In this document: positions 16,598 through 24,293 of the stretch, piece by piece
Layout of the letters: every line of letters begins with the position of its first letter
How positions within the stretch are numbered: the stretch's first letter is position 1
Assembly (NCBI RefSeq): GCF_000503775.1
Contig: NZ_KI629782.1
Coordinates: 1,187,182-1,222,881, forward strand
DNA length: 35,700 bases
Source of the DNA: Brevibacillus panacihumi W25
Lineage (GTDB): Bacteria; Bacillota; Bacilli; Brevibacillales; Brevibacillaceae
Direction of reading: 5' to 3'
Made by a program: the position numbers and the translations under genes
Notes under the pieces: model-generated
Database searches by the model: none
Told to the model about the DNA's origin: nothing
Seen by the model: only the letters and a program-made list of their open reading frames with translations

Positions 16598-18166
16598 CTA
16601 CTTGATTGAGGCTCTGACCAGCGCGAAGCTCTCTCCCGCTGCAGATGGTGAAAACTCGATGTTGTCGCGTACAGCGTAGAAATTCTTCGGCGATGCCAGG
16701 AACAGGTTTGGAACATCTTCCTCTACAAGCATTTTTTGAGCTTTTTCATACATGGCTTTGCGTTCTGTCTGATCGACAGCCATCAGAGCGTTTTGTACCA
16801 GCTCGTCATAAGCAGGGTTGGAGTAGTTCCATACGTTTGCGGAGCCTTCCGTATGGAAGAAGAAGCGCATGGAGCGGTCAGCGTCCACACCAGAAGTGTT
16901 GCGTCCTACCATCAGATTGCCGTCTTTGGATTTCCAGACATCGATGTAGTTGCCCCACTCAAGCTGGTTGATTTTAGCGTTGATGCCGATTGCTTTCAAC
17001 TGCTGCTGCAAAACTTGCGCAGTCTCGACCATATCCGGGTACGTCGCGGCTGTATCGATTTGCGTCTCGAAGCCATTTGGATAGCCTGCTTCAGCCAGCA
17101 AAGCTTTTGCCTTTTCTACGTTGAGCTTGTAAGAGTCATAGCTGTTGGTATCCAGCGCCCATCCTTTTACAGCAGGAGCGATTGGACCAGTCAGAGCGGC
17201 TTCGCCTTTCCAGACTGTTTGCACGATTTGGTTGCGGTCTACTGCATAGCTGATCGCTTGACGCACTTTCGGATCGTCAAACGGTTTTTTCTTCACGTTG
17301 ATGCCCAGGTAGCTGTATTCCAGCGACTGATAGCCTTTTACTTCCACACCCGGCTTGCCATTCAAGAGAGTCGCCGAATCAGCGGAAACCATGGAGACGT
17401 CGATTTTACCGGCGCGAATCGCAGCCAGACGCTCCGCTTCGTCTTTCATGATCTGGAACTTGATTGTTTCTACCTTCGCGAGATCGCTGCGGAAGTAGTT
17501 CGGATTTTTCTTCAGCAGAACGTATTGGCCTGGCTCATATTTCTCCAGCATGTACGGTCCGCTTCCCGCCGTATCCTTGGTCAGATCCTCGGAGCCAACA
17601 GGCACGATCGAGGTGGAAGCGCTGCTTGTATTTGCCATGAAAGCAGCATCCGGGTTTTTCAGATGAAACACGACAGTAGTCGGGTCTTTCACTTCGATGG
17701 ACTCCAGGCTGGAGAAATACGATTTGGAGATCGAGCCTGTATCCGGATTCAGAATGCGCTCAAACGTAAATTTCACGTCTTCTGCAGTCAAATCCTTGCC
17801 GTCGTGGAACTTCACGCCTTTTTGCAGGAAGACAGTAATGGTTTTGCCATCCTCAGACGTTTCCCATTTTTCTGCAAGATTCGGGATGATCTCCATGTTT
17901 TCATCCAGCTTGGTCAAGCTGTCGTAAATCAGGGAATAGATGCGCACACTGGAAGCCGCCGGCACCTTGTGCGGGTCAAAGCCAACCGGTTCCTGCTCGG
18001 CTGCTACGATCAGCTCTGTTTTTCCAGAAGCTTGCGGCTGTTCTTGCGTTTGACCTTGTTGTTCTTGCGGCTTCGCCTGTTCAGACGGAGCGGTTCCTCC
18101 CCCGGAGCAAGCCGAAAGAGCAAGGGACATAGATAGGAAAATTCCTGCCAACACGCGTTTTTTCAC
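16598..18166 (-). CDS. oppA: Peptide/muropeptide-binding lipoprotein, OppA/SBP_bac_5 family
   Basis: A 522-residue extracellular substrate-binding lipoprotein. The signal peptide ends in the lipobox LSACSGGG, followed by a Gln/Glu/Pro-rich linker. The family 5 binding domain shows the usual AEQEPVGFDPHK, LAEKWETSEDGKT, GVKFHDGKDLTAEDVKF and the RQAISYAVDR helix. The start is GTG at 18166, with AGGGGGTAACATC upstream; a longer frame to 18199 would bury the signal peptide. The gene follows anmK after 23 bases. Proteins of this family (OppA, DppA, MppA) bind di- to oligopeptides, and MppA binds murein tripeptide. Placement between anmK and murQ suggests a (1,6-anhydro-)MurNAc-peptide or wall peptide ligand; this is inference. 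Confidence 0.92.
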   Translation of the reverse strand: MKKRVLAGIFLSMSLALSACSGGGTAPSEQAKPQEQQGQTQEQPQASGKTELIVAAEQEPVGFDPHKVPAASSVRIYSLIYDSLTKLDENMEIIPNLAEKWETSEDGKTITVFLQKGVKFHDGKDLTAEDVKFTFERILNPDTGSISKSYFSSLESIEVKDPTTVVFHLKNPDAAFMANTSSASTSIVPVGSEDLTKDTAGSGPYMLEKYEPGQYVLLKKNPNYFRSDLAKVETIKFQIMKDEAERLAAIRAGKIDVSMVSADSATLLNGKPGVEVKGYQSLEYSYLGINVKKKPFDDPKVRQAISYAVDRNQIVQTVWKGEAALTGPIAPAVKGWALDTNSYDSYKLNVEKAKALLAEAGYPNGFETQIDTAATYPDMVETAQVLQQQLKAIGINAKINQLEWGNYIDVWKSKDGNLMVGRNTSGVDADRSMRFFFHTEGSANVWNYSNPAYDELVQNALMAVDQTERKAMYEKAQKMLVEEDVPNLFLASPKNFYAVRDNIEFSPSAAGESFALVRASIK

Positions 18167-18189
18167 GATGTTACCCCCTACGTTTTCTT

Positions 18190-19410
18190 TTAAAAGCAAA
18201 TATTTCCTAACGGCACGGCTCTTTTTGCTCCCGTAACAGATGGAACATTGGAAGGCCGGCCCATTAGTGTCTCGTGGCCCAGAATGGCAAAAGCGACCGC
18301 TTCCTTCGCATCATCCGGCATCCCGAACTGCTGCGTCGTCATCACCTTCATGCCCGCAGGCAATTGCTCCTGAAGCATGCGCAGAAGGGTTTGGTTGTGA
18401 GCCCCTCCGCCTGAGACGATCACTTCTTCTACTTTCGTATGCGGCAGCACATGCTGGATATACGCTTGGGCGATGGTCGACGCCGTCAGGGCAGTCACCG
18501 TGGCGATCAAATCTGCGTCACTGATCCCCTGCTGCTTCGCCTGCGCCATGAGCTCCTGTGCAAATGCTTTGCCGTACACTTCCCGCCCGGTGCTTTTTGG
18601 CGGCTGGAGTTGATAGTACGGGTCTTGGAGCAAGCGGTCAAGCATTTCCTTGCAGACCTGGCCTGTTGCAGCCCATTTGCCCCCTTCGTCATACCGCATT
18701 CTTCCATCTGTAACCAGGTGAACAATCTGATCGATAATCATATTGCCCGGTCCCGTGTCGAAAGCGACGACCTTTTCGATGTCTGCTCCTGCCGGAAGAA
18801 TGGTTACATTGGCAATTCCGCCAATGTTTTGCAAAAGCCTTCCCTTCTGCGGATCGCGGAAAAGAATGTAGTCTGCATACGGGACGAGCGGTGCGCCTTC
18901 ACCGTCAGCAGCCAGATCTCTGGCGCGAAAATTCCCGACCACCGGGGTGCCTGTGCGCTCAGCCAAAAGGGACAAATCCCCGATTTGCAGCGATGCCCTC
19001 ACTTCTGTCGGGCCAGTCGGTCCCGGAAAAGGAGTACGGCCAGCGATATGCCAGACAGTCTGTCCGTGCATGCAAATCGCATCTACATCGGAAGCATGGA
19101 TCGCCGCCTTCTGGATCAATTGCTCGACGACGCACGCATACCACTCGGATAAGCCGTAGTGCGCAGTCGTAAGCTGATCGATGCGTGCCGACTCGACGCT
19201 GCACAGATTCAGTACGTAATCGCGCACTTCATCGGAATACGGCAGGGACGTAAACTCTCGCAATTCTGCCTGCTCGATCTCCCCACTCGCATTCGTGCGA
19301 ATCGCTACCAGTGCGGCGTCAATCCCATCCAGTGATGTTCCTGACATCAGACCGATGAGCAAATGATCACTCTTCCTACGGTAGTCTAGCAAACTCGCAG
19401 GTTGATTCAT
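18190..19410 (-). CDS. anmK: 1,6-Anhydro-N-acetylmuramic acid kinase
   Basis: A 406-residue sugar kinase of the ASKHA fold. Seen: LIGLMSGTSLDGIDAALV at the start (ATP-binding and catalytic loop), MHGQTVWHI, GPTEVRASLQIGD, the DTGPGNMIID loop, and VSGGGAHNQTLL at the nucleotide site. AnmK hydrolyses the anhydro bond and phosphorylates at once, turning anhMurNAc into MurNAc-6-phosphate, the substrate of the MurQ encoded downstream. ATG is preceded by GGGGGGAGTAGG. It is the first gene of the operon, below a promoter at 19475-19503 with an overlapping cre box. The presence of AnmK rather than a MurNAc PTS points to anhydro-sugars, the products of lytic transglycosylases. Confidence 0.95.
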   Translation of the reverse strand: MNQPASLLDYRRKSDHLLIGLMSGTSLDGIDAALVAIRTNASGEIEQAELREFTSLPYSDEVRDYVLNLCSVESARIDQLTTAHYGLSEWYACVVEQLIQKAAIHASDVDAICMHGQTVWHIAGRTPFPGPTGPTEVRASLQIGDLSLLAERTGTPVVGNFRARDLAADGEGAPLVPYADYILFRDPQKGRLLQNIGGIANVTILPAGADIEKVVAFDTGPGNMIIDQIVHLVTDGRMRYDEGGKWAATGQVCKEMLDRLLQDPYYQLQPPKSTGREVYGKAFAQELMAQAKQQGISDADLIATVTALTASTIAQAYIQHVLPHTKVEEVIVSGGGAHNQTLLRMLQEQLPAGMKVMTTQQFGMPDDAKEAVAFAILGHETLMGRPSNVPSVTGAKRAVPLGNICF

Positions 19411-19461
19411 CCTACTCCCCCCTGTACGGGATTCTTTACCAAGATTCTACGATTTTCTCAA

Positions 19462-19476
19462 TGATTACGTTTACAT
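19462..19476 (-). promoter_or_regulatory. cre box (CcpA site) at the operon start
   Basis: The minus strand reads ATGTAAACGTAATCA, a full match to the degenerate cre consensus WTGNAANCGNWWNCA. It overlaps the edge of the -10 box and the expected start point, the usual place for CcpA repression. This would lower the muropeptide operon when preferred sugars are present. Confidence 0.65.
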
Positions 19477-19503
19477 TATATGAAATAAAATTACACCGGT
19501 CAA
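19475..19503 (-). promoter_or_regulatory. Sigma-A promoter of the anmK-glcF operon
   Basis: Minus strand: TTGACC (19503-19498), 17 bases, TATAAT (19480-19475). This is 11 of 12 consensus positions with ideal spacing, about 65 bases ahead of the anmK start. Confidence 0.85.
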
Positions 19504-19549
19504 TCAGATAGTAGTAAACAATATTTCCAATAGAAAAGAAAATTTTTCG

Positions 19550-19573
19550 CTTCCTTACAGATTTGTAAGGAAG
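19550..19573. promoter_or_regulatory. Perfect inverted repeat upstream of the PAP2 gene
   Basis: CTTCCTTACA (19550-19559) and TGTAAGGAAG (19564-19573) are perfect 10-bp arms with a 4-base centre. No T-run follows on either strand, so an operator is likelier than a terminator. It lies just upstream of the -35 box of the PAP2 gene (19591) and upstream of the anmK promoter. Confidence 0.55.
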
Positions 19574-19590
19574 ACGTAAGATAGTTCGAT

Positions 19591-19619
19591 TTGAACTGGC
19601 AGTCCATATAGGGTATTTT
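19591..19619 (+). promoter_or_regulatory. Likely promoter of the PAP2 phosphatase gene
   Basis: TTGAAC (19591-19596), 17 bases, TATTTT (19614-19619), about 43 bases before the ATG. Four of six matches in each box. Confidence 0.5.
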
Positions 19620-19661
19620 CTTTATTATCCGCAACCTGGAAAAATCAAGGGGGCAGTTTGA

Positions 19662-20261
19662 ATGGAACTTTGGGATATCAATACCTCTGCTTTTCGCAGC
19701 ATTAATGATCTTGGAAAAACGTACAGCTTCCTCGATCCCGTTTTTTACACGCTAGCCGAGCACAGCGTTTTTCTGCTGGCTTTCGCCGTTCTTTGCTACT
19801 GGTTTACGAGGCGTAACGAAAACAGGATGATGGTCATCAGTGCTGGAATTTCCTTTATTTTGGCGGAAATCTTGGCGAAAATCGCCGGCATGATCCACTA
19901 TAACAGCCAGCCATTTGCCGAACTGCCCGACGTCCATCAGCTGGTTCAGAAGGCGGTCAACAATTCTTTTCCAAGCGACCACACCATCCTCTTTTTCACC
20001 TTTTGCTTTACCTTTTGGCTGTTTGGCAAGAGATTTCGCCTGGTTTGGCTGCTCCTGGCCTGCTGTGTGGCGATTTCCCGGATCGGGGTCGGAGTCCACT
20101 ACCCGTTCGATGTCTTGACAGGTGCCCTGTTCGGCATGATTTCGGCTATTTTTGCCTACAAATTTGTTCCTGGAGCTCTCCTGACGCAAAAACTCCTGGC
20201 CATCTACAACAAGGCCGAACAAGCTGTTTTACCGGGAAAAGACAAGGCAAAAGAGATGTAA
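19662..20261 (+). CDS. bcrC: PAP2-family undecaprenyl-diphosphatase, BcrC-like
   Basis: A 199-residue membrane phosphatase. The PAP2 signature is present in parts: a degenerate first motif (KAVNNSFPSDH holding the second motif PSDH with its catalytic His) and the third motif SRIGVGVHYPFD with Arg, His and Asp. Several hydrophobic helices surround them. BcrC enzymes dephosphorylate undecaprenyl diphosphate outside the membrane, recycling the lipid carrier of peptidoglycan synthesis and giving bacitracin tolerance. The ATG follows AAGGGGGCAGTTTG. It is monocistronic, with a terminator at 20265-20317. Its place next to the muropeptide operon keeps a cell-wall theme. Another PAP2 phosphatase role cannot be excluded; the symbol is by resemblance. 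Confidence 0.82.
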   Translation: MELWDINTSAFRSINDLGKTYSFLDPVFYTLAEHSVFLLAFAVLCYWFTRRNENRMMVISAGISFILAEILAKIAGMIHYNSQPFAELPDVHQLVQKAVNNSFPSDHTILFFTFCFTFWLFGKRFRLVWLLLACCVAISRIGVGVHYPFDVLTGALFGMISAIFAYKFVPGALLTQKLLAIYNKAEQAVLPGKDKAKEM

Positions 20262-20264
20262 AAG

Positions 20265-20317
20265 AAAAAGGATAGATCAAGGTCCGTATATCGGTACCCT
20301 GGTCTATCCTTTTTTTC
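20265..20317. terminator. Bidirectional terminator between bcrC-like gene and mscL
   Basis: AAAAAGGATAGA pairs with TCTATCCTTTTTTT around an inner stem. Both flanks give U-runs, so it serves the converging genes on both strands. Confidence 0.85.
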
Positions 20318-20327
20318 GGGAAAAATC

Positions 20328-20786
20328 TTAGGCAAGCTCCTTCTCTTTTGCATCCAGCACAGAGGTGCAGTTGGGACAACGCGTCGCCTGCAATGAAATC
20401 TGTGTGATGCAGAACGGACATTCCTTGGTGGTGACAGGCGGCTTGGCCTCTTCCTGCTTTTTCTTGAACCGATTCAATTGCTTGATGAAGATAAAGATCG
20501 CAAAGGCAATAATCAAGAAATCAATCACAGAATTAAGGAATAAACCGTAATTGATCGTAGCGACACCTGCTTTATTCGCTTCCTCAATCGTTTTGAAGGT
20601 GCCATCCCCGAGAGCAATGAAAAGATTGGAAAAGTCCACCTTTCCCAGTAGGAGCCCAATCGTTGGCGTAATCAAATCATTGACGAGCGATGAAACAATC
20701 TTTCCAAAGGCCGCCCCGATCACGACACCGACGGCAAGATCGATCACATTTCCTTTCAGGGCAAATTCTTTAAACTCTTTCAGCAA
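20328..20786 (-). CDS. mscL: Large-conductance mechanosensitive channel MscL with zinc-ribbon tail
   Basis: A 152-residue channel subunit. The amphipathic N-terminal helix and first transmembrane helix read [20 protein letters not shown] then [18 protein letters not shown]; the second helix is [17 protein letters not shown]. It opens under membrane tension to release solutes in osmotic down-shock. The C-terminus carries two CxxC pairs (CPFC and CPNC), a small zinc-ribbon that many MscL proteins lack. The start is set by AGGAGG at TTG 20786, which gives the usual MscL N-terminus; an in-frame ATG at 20807 would place that ribosome site inside the coding region. A terminator shared with the bcrC-like gene follows. 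Confidence 0.93.
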   Translation of the reverse strand: MLKEFKEFALKGNVIDLAVGVVIGAAFGKIVSSLVNDLITPTIGLLLGKVDFSNLFIALGDGTFKTIEEANKAGVATINYGLFLNSVIDFLIIAFAIFIFIKQLNRFKKKQEEAKPPVTTKECPFCITQISLQATRCPNCTSVLDAKEKELA

Positions 20787-20945
20787 TTTCTTCTCCTCCT
20801 CATACATACAAAGGACGGGACAGTCTCACAATTTCTGCGTCTTGCATCCAATCCTCTTCTATTCTACACTTATTTTTGAATTCGACAAATTCTGTAAAGC
20901 TTTCATTCCCCACAGCACTGTTCTTACTAAGGAGTTCGATCTACG

Positions 20946-21281
20946 ATGATTTCCCTCGAGCAACAGTCTGATCCCTGGTTGGACCTAGCAAGAAATCAGC
21001 TCATCCAGGCACTCGTCCAATACAAGCAAAAGCCGTATCTGCCGATCTGGGGTGAACTTTTTTCCGCATTGCGGGAAATCGCCAAACTGGGAGAACGCAA
21101 ACAGGAAAATATTCGGATCTATTCCGTACACCCCTCCGGCACGTTGTGGTATGTATTTCGGGAGAAGCATTATCTTGCGGATTTGCCGGAACCGGGCATC
21201 ACGATCTCGTTGACGCAGGAACAATTAATCGACGCACTGCTGCAAGGAAGTTTCGCCCCTCGCCTACCGGAATCCTGTTAG
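20946..21281 (+). CDS. Hypothetical protein, 111 residues
   Basis: A small soluble protein with no recognised motif, rich in Leu, Gln and aromatic residues, with no signal peptide or membrane helix. It starts with ATG 11 bases after AAGGAG. Codon use resembles the chromosomal core. It is divergent from mscL, and a hairpin follows its stop codon. No function is offered. Confidence 0.7.
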   Translation: MISLEQQSDPWLDLARNQLIQALVQYKQKPYLPIWGELFSALREIAKLGERKQENIRIYSVHPSGTLWYVFREKHYLADLPEPGITISLTQEQLIDALLQGSFAPRLPESC

Positions 21282-21290
21282 AAACGGAAG

Positions 21291-21319
21291 AAAAAAAGTC
21301 CCAGGTTTTCAAACCTGGG
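21291..21319. terminator. Hairpin terminator
   Basis: CCCAGGTTT (21300-21308) and AAACCTGGG (21311-21319) form a tight stem. The A7 at 21291-21297 makes it a terminator on the minus strand; on the plus strand it directly follows the 111-residue gene but lacks a T-run. A 14-bp perfect palindrome TATTCACGTGAATA stands at 21337-21350; nothing else is seen up to 21450. Confidence 0.6.
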
Positions 21320-21451
21320 AGAGGGTAGTACGGAAGTATTCACGTGAATAAGGTAATCATATATCCTTTGACCCATTATTTCTAGAAGTACATTTAGGTA
21401 TTGCAACCTAATTTATCCTCTGCCTTTGGATAGTGGGGAAGGAATTTGGCG

Positions 21452-21491
21452 AAAAAAAAGAGGCGGCTCTGCTGCACAGTTTTGAGCCGCC
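21452..21491 (-). terminator. Minus-strand terminator of the 67-residue gene
   Basis: GGCGGCTC (21462-21469) pairs with GAGCCGCC (21484-21491), and A8 at 21452-21459 gives a U8 run on the minus strand. It lies about 130 bases after the stop codon of the gene at 21622-21825. Confidence 0.8.
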
Positions 21492-21621
21492 ATCCCGAAC
21501 TTCCCCAAGTTCGTTCATACAGGCATTGTACTATGAAACTCTTCTATCGAAAAGTGTCAGCTTTTGTTTTTTAACGAAATATTTGAAATATAGCTCGATT
21601 TTCCCCTTTTTTCTGCCCGTA

Positions 21622-21825
21622 TCACCGTTTTGCTCCCCCCGCTTTGGTCCCAAACACGATATGCAAATAGACATATTGGCTGATGCTTACCTTCGGAAAC
21701 ACAAAGAGAAGATTGGATTTCCCCGGCAATTGCCGAAGAGAATACGGGATATTGCTGCTGTTCATCTTCTTGCGGATACTTGCCGCTTCCCTCCAGGTTG
21801 TAAAAAATTCTGCATACTGTTCCAT
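21622..21825 (-). CDS. Hypothetical small protein, 67 residues
   Basis: A short basic protein starting MEQYAEFFTTWREAASIRKK, with a central segment (LLFVFPKVSISQYVYLHIVF) rich in hydrophobic and aromatic residues. It has a clear ribosome site (TTGAGGTGATGCCGAT before the ATG) and its own downstream terminator with a U8 run, so it is probably expressed. The overlapping plus-strand frame has no ribosome site. The family is not recognised. Confidence 0.6.
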   Translation of the reverse strand: MEQYAEFFTTWREAASIRKKMNSSNIPYSLRQLPGKSNLLFVFPKVSISQYVYLHIVFGTKAGGAKR

Positions 21826-21936
21826 ATCGGCATCACCTCAATGCCGCTAGTATGCCCGATTTTTGTACCATTTCATGCCATTAACGATTAGAAAAATCGC
21901 GGGAGGTCGCGGTCTTTTGGTTTGGTGGCTATCCAG

Positions 21937-22198
21937 CTGTAGTGCAGAGGAGGAAAAGGGAAAACGCTCCAGGCGGGGTGGGGTCTTTGCTGAGGGCTAG
22001 CCCTGGCCGTCTCCACTTCAAAGGCGGAACCGCGGCCAAAAGTAGCCACTTCGAAGAAGTGATTCAGGGTTGTCCGCTAAGAGCGTGTTCCGCCTTTTCC
22101 GTTGCGCCTTGGTTAAGATCCCAAATGCCTTGCGCTTTTTTCCCTTTTTCCTCGACCAGCTAATCCTGGTCCTCCATCTACTCTTGGTGGTTTTTTTC
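21937..22198 (+). ncRNA. Structured RNA, copy B, with its own terminator
   Basis: Seen, from outside inwards: a purine-rich arm (21947-21967) pairing with a pyrimidine arm (22132-22153); a hairpin at AGGGCTAGCCCT (near 21993-22004); a perfect stem AAGGCGGAAC (22021-22030) with GTTCCGCCTT (22087-22096); inside it AAAAGTAGCC (22038-22047), a hairpin CACTTC-GAA-GAAGTG (22047-22061) and CAGGGTTG (22065-22072). Then CCTCG (22150-22154) and a hairpin GACCAG-CTAATC-CTGGTC (22154-22171). A terminator with T7 ends it (about 22171-22198). A weak promoter TTGTAC, 17 bases, GATTAG (21863-21891) may precede it. Copy A at 1-145 shares the loops and differs in the stems. No protein-coding frame fits. It may belong to a known large RNA class such as raiA; I cannot confirm this. 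Confidence 0.65.
22171..22198 (+). terminator. Terminator of structured RNA copy B
   Basis: CCTCCA pairs with TGGTGG (one mismatch) around TCTACTCT, followed by TTTTTTT. It directs termination on the plus strand, where no protein gene lies upstream. Confidence 0.7.
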
Positions 22199-22237
22199 CC
22201 AACTGAACTGATTTAATCTTGATATCCATAGAAAAAG

Positions 22238-22307
22238 GGCTAACGCCCAAGTTCAATAGCGAAAAATACTTCATTTTCGCGTCCTTTTACCTGTGATTGC
22301 GTTAGCC
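22238..22307 (-). terminator. Nested inverted repeat, probable terminator of the exporter operon
   Basis: Outer arms GGCTAACGC (22238-22246) and GCGTTAGCC (22299-22307) enclose an inner hairpin GCGAAAA (22259-22265) with TTTTCGC (22274-22280). On the minus strand the outer stem is followed by CTTTTTC, so it can end the permease message that stops at 22363. The two-level form is unusual for a simple terminator and may be a small repeat element. Confidence 0.55.
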
Positions 22308-22362
22308 AAATATATACTATTTCTAGCCTGTAATATTCCGCTCTCGGCGCTAGCTTCCTGTA

Positions 22363-23574
22363 TTATTCATAGCGCAAGGCATCGATTGGCTTGAGCTGAG
22401 CTGCTTTTCGTGCTGGATAGACGCCGAATATGACACCTACAGCGGTTGACGTAAGGAATGCATACAGGACAGGCGAGATCGTGATTGCCGTTTCCATCCC
22501 GGCCAGCTTGCTCACAGCCAAGGCAGCGCCAATACCGAGAAGAATGCCGATGATGCCGCCAAGCAGGCTGAGGGTGACCGCTTCGATCAAGAATTGACGC
22601 AGTATATCGCGTTTTTTGGCTCCGATTGCTTTGCGGATGCCGATCTCACGTGTACGCTCCGTAACCGAGACCAGCATGATGTTCATCACGCCGATCCCCC
22701 CGACGATCAGGGAAATAGCCGCAATGCCGGATAGCAGGGCTGTCATCGACCCGGACACAGCCTGGGCCGTACTGAGAATATCCGACTGCGAAGTGATGCG
22801 AAAATCGTCGGACTCACTGGGCCGCAAATTGTGCTGGGCGCGCAGCGTCTCTGCAGTGTCTGCCTGCGCCTGTGTCATCTGCTCTGCCGATGCTGCCGAG
22901 ACATAGATGGAATTGACGTATTTGCCTCCGGTCAAACGGCTCATCGCAGTGGTTACGGGGATCAAGACCCTGTCGTCATTATTGGTCATTCCCGAGCTTC
23001 CCTGGCTCTTCAGCACGCCAATCACCGTAAAGGGAATCCGGTTGATCTGAATGGTTTCTCCGATTGGGTTGCTTCCTCCAAACAGGTTGGTGACGATTTC
23101 TGTCCCGACGACTGCCACATTGAACTGCTTTTTCACCTCGAAGTTGGAAAAAAAGCGTCCCTGTGCCACCTGTACGTTGCGCACCTCCGGAAAGGACTCT
23201 GTCGTCCCTTCCAATGACGTCGAATAGTTGTTGCTGCCCCAGACGAGCTGTGCCCTGCCGTTGACGCTGGGAGCTACCCCGGACACCGACTCCTTCTGGG
23301 CGATCTCCTCGGCATCAGCGAGGGTTAGCGTGTTGAGCGATCCCGCCCCAAGACTGATCCTGCCTTGCGTAGCTTGCCCGGGAGAGACGATAAGCAGATT
23401 GCTGCCAAGCCCATTGATCTGGGATGCCACACTGGCAGAGGTTCCTTCCCCGATTGCGACCATCGCGATCACCGCGGCGACCCCGATAATGATCCCGAGC
23501 ATCGTCAACACGGAGCGCAGGCCATTGGCTTTGATGCTGCGAAATGAGACGCGCAAACTCTCTATAAAGCTCAT
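22363..23574 (-). CDS. MacB-type ABC exporter permease
   Basis: A 403-residue permease of the MacB/YknZ/YvrN type. One N-terminal helix ([24 protein letters not shown] in parts) is followed by a large extracytoplasmic domain of about 230 residues. Three C-terminal helices form the FtsX-like domain ([21 protein letters not shown] is the conserved first helix and loop). Such permeases use force transmission rather than a classic channel and export peptides, antibiotics or lipoproteins. Its ATG overlaps the ATPase stop in an ATGA junction. The operon is adaptor, ATPase, permease. The closest models are B. subtilis YknXYZ and YvrPON; substrate unknown. Confidence 0.9.
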   Translation of the reverse strand: MSFIESLRVSFRSIKANGLRSVLTMLGIIIGVAAVIAMVAIGEGTSASVASQINGLGSNLLIVSPGQATQGRISLGAGSLNTLTLADAEEIAQKESVSGVAPSVNGRAQLVWGSNNYSTSLEGTTESFPEVRNVQVAQGRFFSNFEVKKQFNVAVVGTEIVTNLFGGSNPIGETIQINRIPFTVIGVLKSQGSSGMTNNDDRVLIPVTTAMSRLTGGKYVNSIYVSAASAEQMTQAQADTAETLRAQHNLRPSESDDFRITSQSDILSTAQAVSGSMTALLSGIAAISLIVGGIGVMNIMLVSVTERTREIGIRKAIGAKKRDILRQFLIEAVTLSLLGGIIGILLGIGAALAVSKLAGMETAITISPVLYAFLTSTAVGVIFGVYPARKAAQLKPIDALRYE

Positions 23575-24293
23575 CTTCTTCCTACCTCCGGCAACACTCT
23601 TCTGCGTTCTTCCACCACTTCATTGGAGACAATCTGTCCGTCCCGGAACCGAACAATGCGCTTGGCGTATTCCGCGATATCCGGCTCGTGCGTGACCAGG
23701 ATAACGGTTTTTCCTGCATCGTTAAGCTGTTGGAAGATTCCCATGATCTCTTCACTGGTCTTCGTATCCAAGGCTCCAGTCGGCTCGTCTGCCAGCAGAA
23801 TGACCGGATCATTCACCAGGGCTCGGGCGATCGAGACGCGCTGCTGCTGTCCGCCAGACAATTCGTTGGGCTTGTTGTACAGCCGCTGTTCCAATCCCAC
23901 CTCAACGAGGGCGCGGATGGCACGCTCGCGACGCTCCTTGGCAGATTTTCCCGCATACAGCATGGGCAGCTCCACATTTTCGACGGCTGTCGTCCGTGGC
24001 AAGAGGTTGAAATTTTGAAAGACAAAACCGATTTTCTGGTTGCGAATCTCTGCAAGCTCATCGTCATGGGCCTGTGATACGGGATAACCGTCCAAATAAA
24101 ACTCGCCCGAGGTGGGCTTGTCGAGGCACCCGATCACATTCATCATCGAGGACTTGCCGGAGCCAGAAGGTCCCATGATCGCGACGAAGTCCCCCGTCTC
24201 GATGGACAGGCTCACCCCGCGCAGCGCTTGAATCTCCTGGTCGCCGATCTGATACCGTTTGCGCAAATCTTCCATCTGAATGACTGGTCTCAT
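23571..24293 (-). CDS. MacB-type ABC exporter ATPase
   Basis: A 240-residue ATPase of the LolD/MacB group: Walker [13 protein letters not shown]-loop [14 protein letters not shown], signature [11 protein letters not shown], Walker [14 protein letters not shown], and H-loop [23 protein letters not shown] is a typical stretch of this group. It drives the neighbouring permease. Its ATG overlaps the adaptor stop and its stop overlaps the permease start (both ATGA), so all three subunits are translationally coupled. Confidence 0.92.
   Translation of the reverse strand: MRPVIQMEDLRKRYQIGDQEIQALRGVSLSIETGDFVAIMGPSGSGKSSMMNVIGCLDKPTSGEFYLDGYPVSQAHDDELAEIRNQKIGFVFQNFNLLPRTTAVENVELPMLYAGKSAKERRERAIRALVEVGLEQRLYNKPNELSGGQQQRVSIARALVNDPVILLADEPTGALDTKTSEEIMGIFQQLNDAGKTVILVTHEPDIAEYAKRIVRFRDGQIVSNEVVEERRRVLPEVGRR

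Noticed and set aside
16736..18136. 466-codon plus-strand frame opposite oppA
   Set aside because: Antisense shadow of a high-confidence gene, with no homology-like motifs or ribosome site.
21433..21891. Plus-strand frame of 152 codons
   Set aside because: It has no ribosome site, crosses a clear minus-strand terminator, and overlaps a minus-strand gene with a good ribosome site.
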